The notes under the pieces: generated by a model
Databases searched by the model: none
The model's input: only the letters and a program-made list of their open reading frames with translations
Told to the model about the DNA's origin: nothing
Made by a program: the position numbers and the translations under genes
Assembly (NCBI RefSeq): GCF_018881755.1
Contig: NZ_JACVPS010000006.1
Span: forward strand, 62,001 to 126,000
Source of the DNA: Polynucleobacter finlandensis
GTDB taxonomy: Bacteria > Pseudomonadota > Gammaproteobacteria > Burkholderiales > Burkholderiaceae
DNA: 64,000 bases
Direction: 5' to 3'
Part shown: piece after piece, positions 33,854 through 42,832 of the stretch
Layout of the letters: every line of letters begins with the position of its first letter
Numbering within the stretch: position 1 is the first letter of the stretch

Positions 33854-34383
33854 ACAGATCCACGAACGCTATTTTTCTAAAAGAAATGGGTATTGCTGAA
33901 TGGGCTTCTCGAGATACAGTTGCGGCAGCACGAAGCACAGAAGTTACTGCTAGCAATACTCAAGAGGTTCAAGCAAACGCTGCGCCAGAGAAGGCCTCTT
34001 ATGGCACTTGGTGGTTTTTTGGTAATAAACCCCAAGGCGATGCTGAAGTGTTGTTTCAAAATGCCATTCGAGTGCTGGGCTTGTCACCAAGCGAATGGTC
34101 TTGGATAAATCCATCGGATAATTTAAACGCCTTAGAAATTCCTGAAAACGGCTTGCCTACTATTGCTTTTGCATTTGGTGGTCCTGCAGCCCAAAAGCTA
34201 AGCGGTGAGCGAGATCCGCTGCCGGAACTAAGAGAAACTGTGCTGGCTCTCAAATGCGATCTTGCTGAAGAGATTCCGTTGATTGCTTCTTTTGATTTGG
34301 CTCAGTTACTTTCTAGGCCTAAGGATAAGTCCTTGCTGTGGCAAGATTTGCTCTTGGCTAAATCCGTCTTACAAAATATTTAA
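33850..34383 (+). CDS. HolD-like protein: degenerate UDG fold, putative DNA polymerase III psi
   Basis: A 177-residue protein. Residues 9-21 (FLKEMGIAEWASR) resemble the N-terminal chi-binding helix of E. coli HolD (LQQLGITQWSLRR). Residues 69-130 and 141-171 follow the family 4 uracil-DNA glycosylase fold: FGGPAAQKLSGERDPLPELR, then SFDLAQLLSRPKDKSLLWQD, which aligns with the usual T-x-HPAYLLR-x-P-x-DK...W-x-DL. The catalytic HPAYLLR block is lost and only one Cys (C136) remains, so the iron-sulfur cluster is absent. In E. coli holD lies next to rimI, as here. A replication clamp-loader role is inferred from position and fold. Confidence 0.6.
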   Translation: MNRSTNAIFLKEMGIAEWASRDTVAAARSTEVTASNTQEVQANAAPEKASYGTWWFFGNKPQGDAEVLFQNAIRVLGLSPSEWSWINPSDNLNALEIPENGLPTIAFAFGGPAAQKLSGERDPLPELRETVLALKCDLAEEIPLIASFDLAQLLSRPKDKSLLWQDLLLAKSVLQNI

Positions 34384-34403
34384 TCTAACAACGCACTGAA
34401 ATT

Positions 34404-35723
34404 TTAGTGTTTATGTTCGCCGATAAGGTGCATAGAGTCATATTCTGCTTGGTTCGCAGCATGACGCTTAATCACCATCCACATAATCAAGCTCACTGCA
34501 ATGCCGAAGCCAATAATCACATATTGAACAGAGGCATCTAGCCAAATCAGCAGTGAATACACTAATAGCATCACTAGCACAGAGATATTTTCATTGAAGT
34601 TTTGTACTGCAATGGAATGTCCTGCAGACATTAAAACGTGGCCACGATGTTGCAGAAGCGCATTCATTGGCACTACAAAATAACCAGCCAACCAGCCAAC
34701 CAGAATTAATAAGAAGTACGCTGGAATTAAATTGAGATTGACTTGTAATTTGCCAACAGTCCACAAGACAGTATCGGGCAACATATCGGAGTTATAGACT
34801 GCCATAACGCAGACCACCAAACCCATTGCAATCCCATAAGGAAGCACGCTTAAGGAGTGACGCAATGGTACTCGCCAGGCTGCCCATACTGCACCTCCGG
34901 CAACGCCAACGGCGGAGATGGCTTGCAAGATAGCGCCTTGAGAGAGAGTCATATGCAAAGCAACTTGAGCCCATTTGATGACGATAAATTGCAAGGTCGC
35001 ACCAGCACCCCAAAACAAGGTGGTAACCGCTAGGGAAATTTGACCAAGTCGATCGTTCCAGAGCGTCTTAAAGCAAACTGCAAAGTCTTTGACGAGTTCT
35101 ATAGGATTGGTTTTCTGTGAAACATACCGAGCACCGGTATCTGGAATGCGTAGATTGATGAGGGCTGCAACGACATAAATCGTCATGATGATCATGATGG
35201 CCGATTCTGCTGGCGTATCAATACCGGTATCAAAGGCAGGTATATCGAAACTCAATAGACTTTGAGATACCGTGCTACTGATGAGTACGCCACCCAGTAC
35301 TGTGCCCATGATGATTGAGCCAACCGTCAGCCCTTCAATCCAGCCATTGGCTGCTACCAGCTTCTCCGGGGGGAGCAATTCAGTCAAAATGCCATATTTA
35401 GCTGGGGAATACGCCGCAGCACCTAAACCGACAATGGCATAAGCAAATAAAGGGTGACTGCCAAATAGCATCACCACACAGCCAACAAACTTGATCGTAT
35501 TGGTAATGAACATCACATTGCCTTTGGGGCGGGAATCTGCAAAGGCGCCGACAAAAGCTGCAAGAATGACGTAAGACAGCACAAAAAAGAGTTTGAGCAA
35601 AGGCGTCATCCAGGCCGGCGCGTTCAGCTGGGCCAAGAGGGCAATGGCTGCAATCAGTAGGGCGTTATCAGCAAGCGACGAAAAAAATTGCGCCGCCATA
35701 ATGATGTAAAAACTACGGTTCAT
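34404..35723 (-). CDS. lplT: Lysophospholipid transporter LplT-like MFS protein
   Basis: A 439-residue MFS protein with about twelve helices. The N-terminus FFSSLADNALLIAAIALLAQ, the AFVGAFADSRPKGNVMF motif A region and SPAKYGILTELLPPEKLVAA are typical of LplT, which flips lysophospholipids inward for re-acylation. The usual Aas acyltransferase gene is not adjacent. It is divergent from alr, an arrangement common in betaproteobacteria. Confidence 0.85.
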   Translation of the reverse strand: MNRSFYIIMAAQFFSSLADNALLIAAIALLAQLNAPAWMTPLLKLFFVLSYVILAAFVGAFADSRPKGNVMFITNTIKFVGCVVMLFGSHPLFAYAIVGLGAAAYSPAKYGILTELLPPEKLVAANGWIEGLTVGSIIMGTVLGGVLISSTVSQSLLSFDIPAFDTGIDTPAESAIMIIMTIYVVAALINLRIPDTGARYVSQKTNPIELVKDFAVCFKTLWNDRLGQISLAVTTLFWGAGATLQFIVIKWAQVALHMTLSQGAILQAISAVGVAGGAVWAAWRVPLRHSLSVLPYGIAMGLVVCVMAVYNSDMLPDTVLWTVGKLQVNLNLIPAYFLLILVGWLAGYFVVPMNALLQHRGHVLMSAGHSIAVQNFNENISVLVMLLVYSLLIWLDASVQYVIIGFGIAVSLIMWMVIKRHAANQAEYDSMHLIGEHKH

Positions 35724-35773
35724 TCGTACAATCTAGTCATTAATACAATTAAAGCATGAAAGGAGGGGTGAAT

Positions 35774-36898
35774 ATGGGTCTTACAGATGATAGCTTGATT
35801 AATAGACCAATTTTGGCATCTATTCACACCGAGGCCTTTCGCCATAATTTAAACCGTGTTCGGGAGCTGGCTCCAGAGTCCAAAATCTGGTCTGTTATCA
35901 AGGCTAGATCTTATGGCCATGGTCTTGAAGCGGCTCTGAGGGGCTTGGAGTCAACTGATGGATTTGCGCTATTGGACATTCAGGATGCGCGCTGGTTGCG
36001 GGATAGGGGCTGGAAGGGTCGAATTTTATTATTAGAGGGTTTATTTCATCAAAATGAATTGGCTTTCGCGCAGGAACTAGCATGCGACTTAGTGGTGCAT
36101 TGCGAGAACCAGATTCAATGGCTTGAAGATTTCCATTCGAAGGGCGCCAAACCTTTTAATGTTTTCCTCAAAATGAATAGCGGCATGAATCGCTTGGGAT
36201 TAAACCCTGAGCTCTACAAGTTGGCCTTTCATCGTCTCCATGCTTTGGGTTGTCATATGCACCATATGACCCATTTTGCCAATGCCGATCAAGTTGATCA
36301 ATCTCCTACGGTTGGCGCGCAGCTCGAATGTTTTAATGGGATGATTGCGGACATTGCGGCACCAACATCCTTAGCGAACTCTGCAGCCATACTATGGCAT
36401 CGCAATGCTTTAGGAGATTGGGTTCGCCCAGGCATCATGTTGTACGGCGCTTCACCTACAGGAAGCTATCAAGATATTGAGCATGCTCATTTGCAGGCGG
36501 TAATGCATTTGCACAGCGAGATTATTGATATTCAAGAATTGCGGAAGGGGGATCGCGTTGGTTACGGCGGCCGCTACGAAGCACCAGAAGCGATGCGCAT
36601 TGGAGTGGTTGCTTGTGGTTATGCAGATGGCTATCCACGTCAAGCAAAAGACGGTACACCGGTGTGGGTTGACGGTGGCGCCTCTGATGGCTCTGGGCTG
36701 ATTTGTCCACTGGTGGGGCGTGTCTCAATGGATATGATGACGATTGATCTGCGTAATGCGCCTCAAGCGCATATTGGTAGTCGTGTCGAGCTATGGGGAG
36801 CTCAAGTTCCAGTGGATGATGTTGCGCAGATGAGCGGAACCATTGGCTACGAGCTTCTTTGTGCCGTGGCTCCACGAGTGGCCGTGGAAATAAAATAA
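35774..36898 (+). CDS. alr: Alanine racemase
   Basis: A 374-residue PLP enzyme that makes D-alanine for peptidoglycan. The PLP lysine is K43 in SVIKARSYGHG (the family usually has KANAYGHG). The catalytic Tyr is in GDRVGYGGRYEAP, and GIVACGYADGYPRQ-like and VGRVSMDMMTIDL segments are in place. ATG 35774 is chosen because AGGAGGGG lies five bases upstream; an ATG at 35756 would precede that site. Confidence 0.95.
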   Translation: MGLTDDSLINRPILASIHTEAFRHNLNRVRELAPESKIWSVIKARSYGHGLEAALRGLESTDGFALLDIQDARWLRDRGWKGRILLLEGLFHQNELAFAQELACDLVVHCENQIQWLEDFHSKGAKPFNVFLKMNSGMNRLGLNPELYKLAFHRLHALGCHMHHMTHFANADQVDQSPTVGAQLECFNGMIADIAAPTSLANSAAILWHRNALGDWVRPGIMLYGASPTGSYQDIEHAHLQAVMHLHSEIIDIQELRKGDRVGYGGRYEAPEAMRIGVVACGYADGYPRQAKDGTPVWVDGGASDGSGLICPLVGRVSMDMMTIDLRNAPQAHIGSRVELWGAQVPVDDVAQMSGTIGYELLCAVAPRVAVEIK

Positions 36899-36923
36899 AT
36901 TATTTCTAGGGGCTTCTTAGGAA

Positions 36924-37817
36924 TTACTTATTCCAGAGCTGCCACCACTTGCGCTCAGCTTTAGCGCGTTGACCAGTCAAGAGCATTTGACCATCGGGGA
37001 AATTCAACACTAAGACTCGCTTAGCATCATCGCTCAGATCCTTCATGCCCAATTTTTCGTAAGATTTCACCAAGATGTAAAGAGCCTCTTCGACCGCAGG
37101 CGCTCGATCGTAGTCACGAATCACCAGCTGGGCACGATTAGCAGACGCTAAATATGCGCCACGCTGATAGTAAAAGCGTGCCACGATGACATCTGCTTCT
37201 GCGAGTGAGTTAACGATATAGCGCATGCGGTCTAAAGAGTCAGGCGCATATTTACTATTTGGGAAGCGCTCAACAACAACCTTGAAAGATTCAAACGCTT
37301 CCTTAGCTGCTTTAGGATCGCGTTCGCTTAAATCTTGTCCAGTGAATTTTCCTAACCAACCCAGATCATCATTGAAGGTGATTAAGCCTTTTAAGTAATA
37401 CGCGTAATCTAAGTTGGGGCTACCTTGAAAAAGTTTGATGAAGCGATCAATGGCGACTAAAGCTTGAGCTTGCTCTTGTGCTTTCCAGTAACAGTAAGCA
37501 GCATTGATCTGTGCTTGCTGTGAATAAGGCCCAAATGGGAAGCGTGCCTCTAACTTGTCAAAATATTTACCGCACTTAGCAAAGTCGGCATCGTTTAACT
37601 TAGCGTTCGCTTCAGAATAGAGTTTGGTTTCAGACCAAATATCGGTATCGTCCTTAGCTCCATCGCTACCAGCGCAACCACTTAGTAAAAGGATGGCGAT
37701 ACTGGAAACCAAAAAAAAGCTGAGCGTAAGAACTCTCAAAGACAGAGGGCTTTTATGCGCTAATGGCTCAATAGCAGCGGTAAGCCTTAAACTGGCGTCT
37801 GAAATAACATCTGACAT
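36924..37817 (-). CDS. bamD: Outer-membrane assembly lipoprotein BamD
   Basis: A 297-residue lipoprotein of the Bam complex, which inserts beta-barrel proteins. The lipobox LLLSGC is followed by TPR repeats: KLNDADFAKCGKYFDKLEAR, QAQINAAYCYWKAQEQAQAL, SFKVVVERFPNSKYAPDSLD and YYQRGAYLASANRAQLVIRD. From ATG 37817 the lipobox Cys would be residue 48, an unusually long lead; an in-frame TTG at 37739 would give a normal 22-residue signal. It is divergent from rluD. Confidence 0.9.
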   Translation of the reverse strand: MSDVISDASLRLTAAIEPLAHKSPLSLRVLTLSFFLVSSIAILLLSGCAGSDGAKDDTDIWSETKLYSEANAKLNDADFAKCGKYFDKLEARFPFGPYSQQAQINAAYCYWKAQEQAQALVAIDRFIKLFQGSPNLDYAYYLKGLITFNDDLGWLGKFTGQDLSERDPKAAKEAFESFKVVVERFPNSKYAPDSLDRMRYIVNSLAEADVIVARFYYQRGAYLASANRAQLVIRDYDRAPAVEEALYILVKSYEKLGMKDLSDDAKRVLVLNFPDGQMLLTGQRAKAERKWWQLWNK

Positions 37818-37837
37818 AACTGAAAGGCCTTTTAAGC

Positions 37838-38869
37838 GTGGCATTGCCGCAAACTCCGGATTCGAATCCTATTGATTATATCGATGATGAGGATTTCATT
37901 GCCTTAGAAATCCCGCTTGATGTTAATGGTGAACGCCTAGACAAGGTTCTAGCTAGCTCTTTGCCTGATTACTCTCGTAATCGTTTGAAGTCCTGGGTAG
38001 AGGCTGGCGCAGTCACGGTTGATGGAAAGGTGACAAAAGCTCGCTATTTGCTCCGCGGTGGCGAGAGTATTAAGGTTTTTCCACAAGAAATGCCCGAGCA
38101 ATTTGCCTTTAGTCCTGAAGACATCCCTTTAGAGGTGGTTTATGAGGATGAGTCAATCATTGTGGTGAATAAGCCTCCTGGCTTGGTGGTCCATCCTGCG
38201 GCTGGCAACTGGACGGGGACCTTATTAAATGCCCTTTTATTTCAGTATCCAGAGCTTAAAAACCTACCTAGGGCAGGCATAGTCCACCGTCTTGATAAAG
38301 ACACCTCTGGCTTGATGGTGGTTGCTAGAACCGCCTTGGCTCAAACGGCGCTGGTTAGACAGCTCCAAGAACGCACAGTAGGCAGGCGCTACTTGGCTTG
38401 GGTTTGGGGCGAAGCGCCCACTCAAGGCAAAGTATTGGCTTCTGTAGGGCGTGATCAACGGGACCGCTTAAAAATGGCAGCTGGTTCGGCGCATGGCAAG
38501 CCCGCAGCCACGATGTTTAGACGACTGGCCAAGGGGGCTTTTGAGGGTTCGGCCACGACTTTGCTGGAATGTCGTTTAGAGACCGGCCGCACACATCAAA
38601 TTCGGGTACATCTCGAGTCTTTAGGTTTTCCGCTCTTGGGCGACCAGGTGTACCGGAAAAAAACTCCTGGCATTGCAAAATCCCTGCCTTTTGAGCGACA
38701 GGCTTTACATGCTTTTGCATTGAGTTTGGAGCACCCAGACACCTTAAAGACTATGACCTGGTTTAGGTTGCCACCTGAGGATTTAATGACTCTATTGAGC
38801 CAAGTTGGCATGAGTGCTGATGATCTTCCAAAAGAATCTGTTTTATTAGCTTCCTTAAATAGTGATTAA
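37838..38869 (+). CDS. rluD: 23S rRNA pseudouridine synthase RluD
   Basis: A 343-residue RsuA/RluA-type enzyme. An S4 RNA-binding domain (ERLDKVLASSLPDYSRNRLK) is followed by the catalytic domain with the Asp in GIVHRLDKDTSGLMVVART and ETGRTHQIRVHLESLGFPLL. It modifies helix 69 of 23S rRNA. The start is GTG at 37838. It is divergent from bamD, as in many proteobacteria, and 5 bases ahead of pgeF. Confidence 0.92.
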   Translation: MALPQTPDSNPIDYIDDEDFIALEIPLDVNGERLDKVLASSLPDYSRNRLKSWVEAGAVTVDGKVTKARYLLRGGESIKVFPQEMPEQFAFSPEDIPLEVVYEDESIIVVNKPPGLVVHPAAGNWTGTLLNALLFQYPELKNLPRAGIVHRLDKDTSGLMVVARTALAQTALVRQLQERTVGRRYLAWVWGEAPTQGKVLASVGRDQRDRLKMAAGSAHGKPAATMFRRLAKGAFEGSATTLLECRLETGRTHQIRVHLESLGFPLLGDQVYRKKTPGIAKSLPFERQALHAFALSLEHPDTLKTMTWFRLPPEDLMTLLSQVGMSADDLPKESVLLASLNSD

Positions 38870-38874
38870 GAACA

Positions 38875-39636
38875 GTGGAAGTCCTAAAGCCTGACTGGCC
38901 AGTACCGCCAAACATTCATAGCCTGGTAACTACCCGTGATGGCGGCACTAGTCTTGCACCATTTTCATCCTTAAACCTAGGTGATCACGTGGGCGATGAC
39001 GCCCGAGCCGTCAAGGCCAATCGCGCGATCTTAAGAGCCCAAATACCATCTGAGCCCATTTGGCTAGAGCAGGTACATGGCACTTTTGTCAGCACCCCAA
39101 TGAACCGAAGGCGTTCGTCTGAGGATGCTATTCAAGCAGATGCTGCGGTGACCAATCAGGCCAATGAAGTGTTGGCGGTAATGACGGCTGATTGTTTACC
39201 AATATTTTTTAGCAATTTAGCGGGGGGTGTTATCGGTGTAGCCCATGCGGGTTGGCGAGGTTTATGTGCGGGTGTTTTAGAAAATACCGTGACCGAAATG
39301 CTCAAGCTCGATGCAGACATGACTCCAAACCAGATCATGGCGTGGATGGGTCCTGCTATTGGACCCGCAGCATTTGAAGTGGGAGAAGATGTTTATGCAG
39401 CCTTTTTAAGAGCGGGGATAGCATTTCCTAGTAATGCGTTTGTAGCTATCCCTGGTCGACCAGGTAAATATTTTGCAAATCTTTACCTATTGGCCCAATC
39501 TCGCCTATCTACTCTGGGTGTTGAGCAGATCTATGGTGGTAATTTTTGCACCGTCACCGATCAAAAACGTTTTTTCTCGCACCGCCGTGATGCGATCTCT
39601 GGTCGATTTGCCTCATTGATTTGGTTTACTCAGTAA
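38875..39636 (+). CDS. pgeF: PgeF/YfiH laccase-domain protein
   Basis: A 253-residue protein of the LACC1/YfiH family. The metal site is visible as His in LEQVHGTFVS, Cys in MTADCLPIFF and His in GVAHAGWRGLCAGVLE; the C-terminus has CTVTDQKRFFSHRRD. Members act as purine nucleoside phosphorylase/adenosine deaminase or, in E. coli, hydrolyse misplaced amino acids in peptidoglycan precursors. It starts with GTG 5 bases after rluD, the usual arrangement. Confidence 0.88.
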   Translation: MEVLKPDWPVPPNIHSLVTTRDGGTSLAPFSSLNLGDHVGDDARAVKANRAILRAQIPSEPIWLEQVHGTFVSTPMNRRRSSEDAIQADAAVTNQANEVLAVMTADCLPIFFSNLAGGVIGVAHAGWRGLCAGVLENTVTEMLKLDADMTPNQIMAWMGPAIGPAAFEVGEDVYAAFLRAGIAFPSNAFVAIPGRPGKYFANLYLLAQSRLSTLGVEQIYGGNFCTVTDQKRFFSHRRDAISGRFASLIWFTQ

Positions 39637-39752
39637 TCTTTCTATTCGATTCTTCGGGTTATTACTAGCTTAGCCATTGGGCTAGGGTTAGTGCGTATAA
39701 CTCTATAGCGTTTATAGAAGGAGAATGTCTAAATTCAATTGAAGAGATTACT

Positions 39753-41384
39753 ATGTTTGCAGGCACAAATATGGGCGCAGCACCGGCCTTAGCACCCCAT
39801 CACATGGCGATGATTCCGCCAGACCGTTTAGCAGAAATTCAGAAAGAATATTTCACTGAGTTAGCACATCTTGCTACCAATCCAGAAGCGATTGAAGTTA
39901 AGGATCGCCGTTTTTCTGGAAAGGCTTGGCACTCCTCATGGAGTAAAACCATTGCCGCGACTTATTTGCTCAATGCAAAACATTTAATGGCCTTGGCCAA
40001 AGCAGTAGACACCGATGAAAAATCTCGGCAAAAGATTCTGTTCACTACCGAGCAGATGATTGATGCGCTCTCTCCATCAAACTTCATCGCCACCAATCCC
40101 GAAGTATTAGAAAATATCATTAGCTCGCAAGGGCAGTCCCTTCAGAATGGCATCGTTAATTTGTTGGCTGATATGAAAAAGGGCAAAGTTTCTCAAACAG
40201 ATGAAACCGCTTTTGAGCTTGGTAAAAATATTGCCACTACCGAAGGTCAAGTGGTTTTCCGCTGTGAACTCTTTGAGCTGATTCAATACACGCCACTTAC
40301 AGAGACTGTGTACGCGCGTCCATATTTAATGGTGCCACCGTGCATTAATAAGTACTACATCTTGGATTTACAGCCTGAGAACTCAGTTGTGCGCTACATG
40401 GTGGAGCAGGGCCATACAGTCTTTTTGGTTTCTTGGAAGAACCCTGATGACTCCATGAGCAAGGTGACCTGGGAAGATTACGTGGGCGATGGCGTCATTA
40501 AGGCGATTGAAGTGGCCAAAAACATTGGCGGCACAGATCAAATTAATATTCTGGGATTTTGCGTTGGTGGCACATTAGTCGCCTCTGCCTTGGCTGTCTT
40601 GGCTGCTAAAAAAGATAACTCTATTGCCAGCTTGACGCTACTAACAACGTTGTTGGATTTCACTAACACTGGGATCTTAGATGTCTTTATTGATGAGACG
40701 ATGGTCAAGATGCGAGAAACCACTATTGGTGGTGAATCAGGCAAGTTCGGCATGATGTCTGGCTTAGATTTGGGTAATACTTTTTCTTTCCTGCGTCCAA
40801 ACGACTTGGTGTGGAATTACGTTGTTGAGAATTACCTCAAAGGTAATTCACCGCCACCATTTGATCTGCTGTATTGGAATGGTGATTCCACCAATCTTCC
40901 TGGTGCGATGTACTGCTGGTACTTACGCCATACCTATTTACAGAATGATTTGGTGAAACCTGGCAAAGTCAGTTTATGTGGCCAGAAAATTGATTTGAGC
41001 AAAATTGATTGCCCAGCTTATATTTATGCATCTCAAGAAGATCATATTGTGCCGTGGCAATCAGCCTATCAATCTACGCAAATTCTGAGCGGCAAAAAAC
41101 ATTTTGTTCTTGGCGCCTCTGGACATATTGCAGGTGTGATTAATCCACCAGCAAAAAATAAACGGTATTACTTTGAAAACAGCAAGATTGCTAAGACAGC
41201 GGATGAGTGGCTTGCAGATGCAAAAGAGATTAAAGGCAGTTGGTGGCCTGACTATACAAAATGGCTTGCCCAGTTTGGTGGCGAAAAAATTGCTGCAAGA
41301 AAAGTATTTGGTAACTCGAAGTACAAGAAATTAGAAGCTGCACCTGGCAAGTATGTCAAAGAAAAATTAGGTCCAGCGGTTTAA
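39753..41384 (+). CDS. phaC: Class I polyhydroxyalkanoate synthase
   Basis: A 543-residue synthase that polymerises (R)-3-hydroxyacyl-CoA into granules. The lipase-like box with catalytic Cys is ILGFCVGGTLVASALAVLAA. The Asp is in ASQEDHIVPWQSAYQS and the His in GASGHIAGVINPPAKNKR. The N-terminal domain (WHSSWSKTIAATYLLNAKHL) is typical of class I. It is slightly shorter at the N-terminus than the Ralstonia enzyme. It is followed by phaB. Confidence 0.95.
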   Translation: MFAGTNMGAAPALAPHHMAMIPPDRLAEIQKEYFTELAHLATNPEAIEVKDRRFSGKAWHSSWSKTIAATYLLNAKHLMALAKAVDTDEKSRQKILFTTEQMIDALSPSNFIATNPEVLENIISSQGQSLQNGIVNLLADMKKGKVSQTDETAFELGKNIATTEGQVVFRCELFELIQYTPLTETVYARPYLMVPPCINKYYILDLQPENSVVRYMVEQGHTVFLVSWKNPDDSMSKVTWEDYVGDGVIKAIEVAKNIGGTDQINILGFCVGGTLVASALAVLAAKKDNSIASLTLLTTLLDFTNTGILDVFIDETMVKMRETTIGGESGKFGMMSGLDLGNTFSFLRPNDLVWNYVVENYLKGNSPPPFDLLYWNGDSTNLPGAMYCWYLRHTYLQNDLVKPGKVSLCGQKIDLSKIDCPAYIYASQEDHIVPWQSAYQSTQILSGKKHFVLGASGHIAGVINPPAKNKRYYFENSKIAKTADEWLADAKEIKGSWWPDYTKWLAQFGGEKIAARKVFGNSKYKKLEAAPGKYVKEKLGPAV

Positions 41385-41423
41385 TTAAGCATAACAACAA
41401 CAATTTTTTAAAAGGGGAAATCC

Positions 41424-42164
41424 ATGTCTCAAAAAGTCGCATATGTAACTGGTGGTATGGGCGGTATCGGTACAGCTATTTGTCAACGTTTGGCTAAAGA
41501 TGGCTTTAAAGTCATTGCAGGTTGTGGCCCAAATTCTCCACGTAAAGATCGCTGGATTGCAGAGCAAAAAGCAATTGGCTATGACTTTATTGCTTCAGAG
41601 GGTAATGTTTCTGACTGGGAAAGCACTGTTATCGCTTTTGAGAAGGTGAAGGCTGAAGTAGGCCGTGTGGATGTCTTAGTCAACAACGCCGGCATTACGC
41701 GTGATAGCGTATTTCGTAAGATGACGCCTGATGCATGGAAGGCTGTTATTGATACCAACCTCAATTCTTTATTCAACGTGACCAAACAGGTTATCGATGG
41801 CATGTGCGAGAACAATTGGGGCCGAATCATCAATATTTCCTCTGTGAATGGTCAAAAAGGTCAGTTTGGCCAAGCAAACTATTCCACAGCAAAAGCTGGT
41901 TTACATGGTTTCACCATGGCTTTGGCTCAAGAAGTCGCCACCAAGGGTGTTACTGTCAATACCGTTTCTCCAGGTTATATCGGCACAGATATGGTTAAGG
42001 CGATCCGCGAGGATGTCTTGGAAAAAATTGTCTCTGGTATTCCGGTAAAGCGTTTGGGAACTCCTGAAGAAATAGCCTCTATTTGCTGCTGGATTGCGTC
42101 TGTAGATGGTGGCTATGCCACTGGTGCTGACTTCTCCTTAAATGGCGGTATCCATACAGGCTAA
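41424..42164 (+). CDS. phaB: Acetoacetyl-CoA reductase
   Basis: A 246-residue NADPH-dependent short-chain dehydrogenase that makes (R)-3-hydroxybutyryl-CoA. The cofactor motif is YVTGGMGGIGTAICQRLA, then NNAG, the catalytic Ser in IINISSVNGQKGQFGQANYS, and Y-x-x-x-K in YSTAKAG. AAGGGGA precedes the start. It supplies monomer for PhaC, 39 bases upstream. Confidence 0.95.
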   Translation: MSQKVAYVTGGMGGIGTAICQRLAKDGFKVIAGCGPNSPRKDRWIAEQKAIGYDFIASEGNVSDWESTVIAFEKVKAEVGRVDVLVNNAGITRDSVFRKMTPDAWKAVIDTNLNSLFNVTKQVIDGMCENNWGRIINISSVNGQKGQFGQANYSTAKAGLHGFTMALAQEVATKGVTVNTVSPGYIGTDMVKAIREDVLEKIVSGIPVKRLGTPEEIASICCWIASVDGGYATGADFSLNGGIHTG

Positions 42165-42185
42165 AAATAGCCACTAGTAGTCCAT

Positions 42186-42238
42186 AACATCGGCATATTT
42201 ACCTTTTAATCAAACTAGGGATAAACTATGCCGATGTT
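42186..42238. promoter_or_regulatory. 12-bp perfect inverted repeat between phaB and phaR
   Basis: AACATCGGCATA (42186-42197) and TATGCCGATGTT (42227-42238) are exact reverse complements around a 29-base loop. The repeat lies 31 bases before phaR, with TTGCGTTGCA directly after. It could be a PhaR or other operator, or an mRNA stem. Confidence 0.6.
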
Positions 42239-42269
42239 GCGTTGCACTACATTGAATTAGGAAAAATAT

Positions 42270-42830
42270 ATGGTAGCCCGTTCCAAGCGAGTTGGTGAAG
42301 ACCGTCTCATCAAGAAGTACCCCAATAGACGTCTTTATGACACTCAGACCAGCACATATGTCACTCTGTCTGACATTAAAGGTTTGGTTATGGGTGGAGA
42401 GCCATTCAAGGTCGTTGACGCCAAAACTGAAGATGATTTGACGCGCAATATTTTGCTGCAAATTATTTTGGAAGAAGAGGCTTGCGGTTCTCCAGTATTT
42501 TCAACCCAGATGCTTTCTCAAATTATTCGCTTTTATGGCAACTCAATGCAAGGCTTGATGGGAAATTACCTCGAGAAGACAATGCAATCTTTTGTTGATA
42601 TTCACCATAAGTTGGGCGATCAATCAAAGGGCATGGGTGCTGGTAGCAGTCCTGAAGCTTGGGCGCAAATGTTAAATCTTCAAAACCCGCTGATGCAAGG
42701 GCTCATGGGTAACTACATGGACCAAAGCAAAGATCTCTTTGTGAAGATGCAAGAGCAAATGCAGGGCTCTCAAAATCTGTTCACAGGTTTTCCGTTTACC
42801 CAGCCAGCCGCTAAAGAAGAAAAAGAATAG
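42270..42830 (+). CDS. phaR: Polyhydroxyalkanoate synthesis regulator PhaR
   Basis: A 186-residue regulator. The N-terminal PHA DNA-binding domain has [20 protein letters not shown]; the central PHB-accumulation domain has [20 protein letters not shown] and [20 protein letters not shown]. The C-terminus is Met- and Gln-rich and probably binds polymer. PhaR represses phasin genes and itself until granules titrate it away; the inverted repeat upstream is a possible site. Confidence 0.92.
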   Translation: MVARSKRVGEDRLIKKYPNRRLYDTQTSTYVTLSDIKGLVMGGEPFKVVDAKTEDDLTRNILLQIILEEEACGSPVFSTQMLSQIIRFYGNSMQGLMGNYLEKTMQSFVDIHHKLGDQSKGMGAGSSPEAWAQMLNLQNPLMQGLMGNYMDQSKDLFVKMQEQMQGSQNLFTGFPFTQPAAKEEKE

Positions 42831-42832
42831 TT

